The notes under the pieces were generated by a model. That model was not told the DNA's origin. It made no database searches and was given only the letters and a program-made list of their open reading frames with translations. A stretch of 62,951 nucleotides of DNA from Deltaproteobacteria bacterium (GTDB lineage Bacteria > Myxococcota_A > Polyangia > GCA-2747355 > JADLHG01), in the NCBI GenBank assembly GCA_020848905.1, contig JADLHG010000050.1, forward strand, positions 1-62,951, written 5' to 3'. The number at the start of each line of letters is the position of its first letter. The first letter of the stretch is position 1. Below are positions 61,728 to 62,951 of the stretch, one piece after another. A program made the position numbers and the translations under genes.

Positions 61728-62654
61728 ATGCTGGAAGACGTGCAGCGGCTCGGACAATGGCTCGTCGCCGCCCAGCTCGTGACGGAACCGCAGCTTGCGG
61801 AGGCGCAGGTTCACCAGCAGCAGAGCGGCGCCAGCCTCGGCGCGTTGCTCGTCGAGCACGGGATGGTCGACGAGCAGCAGCTCGTATCCCTGCTGAGCGC
61901 GCGCCTCAGACTGCCCGAAGCGCCCTCGAAGCTCTATCGGCGGTCGATCCCCAACAAGATCCTCGGGCTCGTCCCCCAGGACATCTGCTGGCAGCTCCGC
62001 CTCATCCCCTTCGGCGTGGACCCGCATTCCGGCCGCGTGCAGGTCGCGATGGCCGACCCCACCGACCCCGACGCCCTGGGCATGGTCCGGCGACTCGCTG
62101 GGCGCGACCCAGCCGTGCACATCATCGGTCCGCGACAGATCGAGAAGGCGATCCGCAAGCACTACCTCGACAGCCTCGTCGAGGAGACGAACGCTTCGCG
62201 GCGCCGCTTCTTCGGCTACGAAGGGATCACCGACCCCGGACTCGTCGGTAGCGTGCGCCGCGCGCGGAGTCGCCTCGGCCGGGGGCGCGGATCGGAACCG
62301 GGCGAGCGCCCTGCCCCCGTCCCTCCGGCCGCACCACTCGCGCCCTCGAACGCCGGACCGCGCGCTCCCATCGGGCGCATCCTGCGCGAGCAGCCCTCGC
62401 CCCAGCCCGAGCCGGCTCTCGAGTCTTCGACGACGCTTCAGCGGGTCCCCGCCCCCGCGCCCGAGCCGCCCCCCACCCAGGCTCCGGCGGCGGAACTCTC
62501 GCCGGCGGAGCTCGCGGCCCGTCTCGAACGGCTCGAGCTACTCCTAGCCGAAGTGGTGGTCATGCTGGTTCCGCGCCTCGGCGAGGAGGCCCGCCCCCTG
62601 CTCCGCCGCATCCACGCCGAGCTGAAGCCTCGCCGGGGCGACCCGCAGCGCTGA
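61728..62654 (+). CDS. Stand-alone MshEN (GspE N-terminal-type) domain protein
   Basis: A 308-residue protein. Residues 5-60 hold the two tandem MshEN motifs that bind c-di-GMP in MshE-type secretion ATPases: RLGQWLVAAQLVTEPQLAEA then Q30/Q31, and SLGALLVEHGMVDEQQLVSL. The final Gln of the second motif is missing. About 95 more residues follow the GspE-N pattern (LGLVPQDICWQLRLIPFGV, HSGRVQVAMADPTDPDALG). From about 175 it is a Pro/Ala-rich linker and a short C-terminal helix; the GspE ATPase is absent. Probably a signalling or adaptor protein for type IV pili or gliding motility. Confidence 0.82.
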   Translation: MLEDVQRLGQWLVAAQLVTEPQLAEAQVHQQQSGASLGALLVEHGMVDEQQLVSLLSARLRLPEAPSKLYRRSIPNKILGLVPQDICWQLRLIPFGVDPHSGRVQVAMADPTDPDALGMVRRLAGRDPAVHIIGPRQIEKAIRKHYLDSLVEETNASRRRFFGYEGITDPGLVGSVRRARSRLGRGRGSEPGERPAPVPPAAPLAPSNAGPRAPIGRILREQPSPQPEPALESSTTLQRVPAPAPEPPPTQAPAAELSPAELAARLERLELLLAEVVVMLVPRLGEEARPLLRRIHAELKPRRGDPQR

Positions 62655-62656
62655 AA

Positions 62657-62951
62657 GAGATCGAGAAGTCCAGCGGAGGTGGGCGAGGGCTGCGGGCGCT
62701 GGCGATCCGGCTCGCGCACGCGCTGAACCGCACGTGGGGCCGCACGGGACGGGTCTTTCGGGACCGCTACCACCAGCACGTCCTGAAGACTCCAAGCGAG
62801 GTGAAAGCCGCTCTGGCGTACGTGCTGAAGAACGCTTCACACTGCACCTCCTCGCTATTTGGGCGGAATCGTAAGGGTCAGCTGCTCGGAGGAATGCACG
62901 ACTCGGTCCTCCAGGCTCGGACGAGGCTTTTTCAGGATGCGCTCGCGCACC
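62657..62951 (+). pseudogene. Y1 transposase (REP-associated type) C-terminal remnant, cut by the window edge
   Basis: From 62657 the frame reads ALNRTWGRTGRVFRDRY (62720-62770) and KTPSEVKAALAYVLKNASH (62790-62840), the C-terminal block of IS200-like Y1 transposases of the REP-associated group, and remains open to the end of the window. No start codon and no catalytic HUH or Tyr part precede it: the frame begins inside the stop of the MshEN gene. This is a 5'-truncated copy, or one whose beginning was replaced by the MshEN gene. Confidence 0.7.

Overview
The window is very GC-rich (about 70% by eye), with frequent GTG starts and 1-4 base overlaps between genes (ATGA, GTGA). Several exported lipoproteins carry long Asp/Ala/Arg/Gly linkers. 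Together with the sigma-54 activator, the exopolysaccharide genes and the GxGYxYP lipoprotein, this suggests a Myxococcota-like ('deltaproteobacterial') chromosome. That placement is inference; no rRNA or marker gene is present to fix it.

Layout. (1) 1-3643 is the right end of an integrated element: an unknown protein, a family A DNA polymerase, a winged-helix protein and an excisionase-like protein. It abuts the 3' half of a tRNA-Asp(GTC) at 3644-3686, which is the attachment-site scar, followed by that tRNA's terminator. (2) 3.7-21.5 kb is chromosomal backbone. It holds secreted proteins of unknown function, an RsbW-like ATPase with an export signal, an MFS transporter, and a beta-helix lipoprotein. 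A RIC (di-iron repair)-DUF6448-DUF488 operon lies opposite a sensor-less sigma-54 activator. Next come a GxGYxYP lipoprotein, an alpha/beta hydrolase, an aldo/keto reductase-CysM-OsmC group, and a tandem pair of secreted paralogues. (3) 21.6-26.7 kb is hypC-hypD-hypE-hypX plus a creatininase-like gene, i.e. [NiFe]-hydrogenase cofactor assembly with CO made from a formyl donor. No hydrogenase subunits are in the window.

(4) 26.9-41.3 kb is a surface-glycan region. It contains a Cys-repeat lipoprotein, then a tightly coupled minus-strand operon of two B12-binding-type radical SAM enzymes around a glycosyltransferase, ending in a YkgJ-type cysteine-cluster protein, with its own sigma-70-like promoter. 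A membrane glycosyltransferase follows. The plus-strand exopolysaccharide operon has a GT4, a flippase, a sugar-phosphate transferase and two sugar epimerases, and is interrupted by a 159-bp palindromic repeat. (5) 41.3-52.4 kb has TruC, an outer-membrane barrel coupled to a 1021-residue lipoprotein, Lnt, a three-gene ABC-2 exporter, a GT2 and YjbQ. (6) 52.4-62.9 kb has HrpB, an aminotransferase, PPK2, another Asp-rich lipoprotein, an unusual WD40-peptidase fusion, an unknown protein, a class II glutamine amidotransferase and a stand-alone MshEN protein. A remnant of a Y1 (REP-associated) transposase runs off the right edge.

Strongest leads: the radical SAM/glycosyltransferase/YkgJ operon; the membrane-anchored WD40-M15 peptidase fusion; the RIC/sigma-54 divergon; the exported RsbW-like protein; and the tRNA-Asp island boundary. 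All family assignments are from reading motifs by eye, without database searches.
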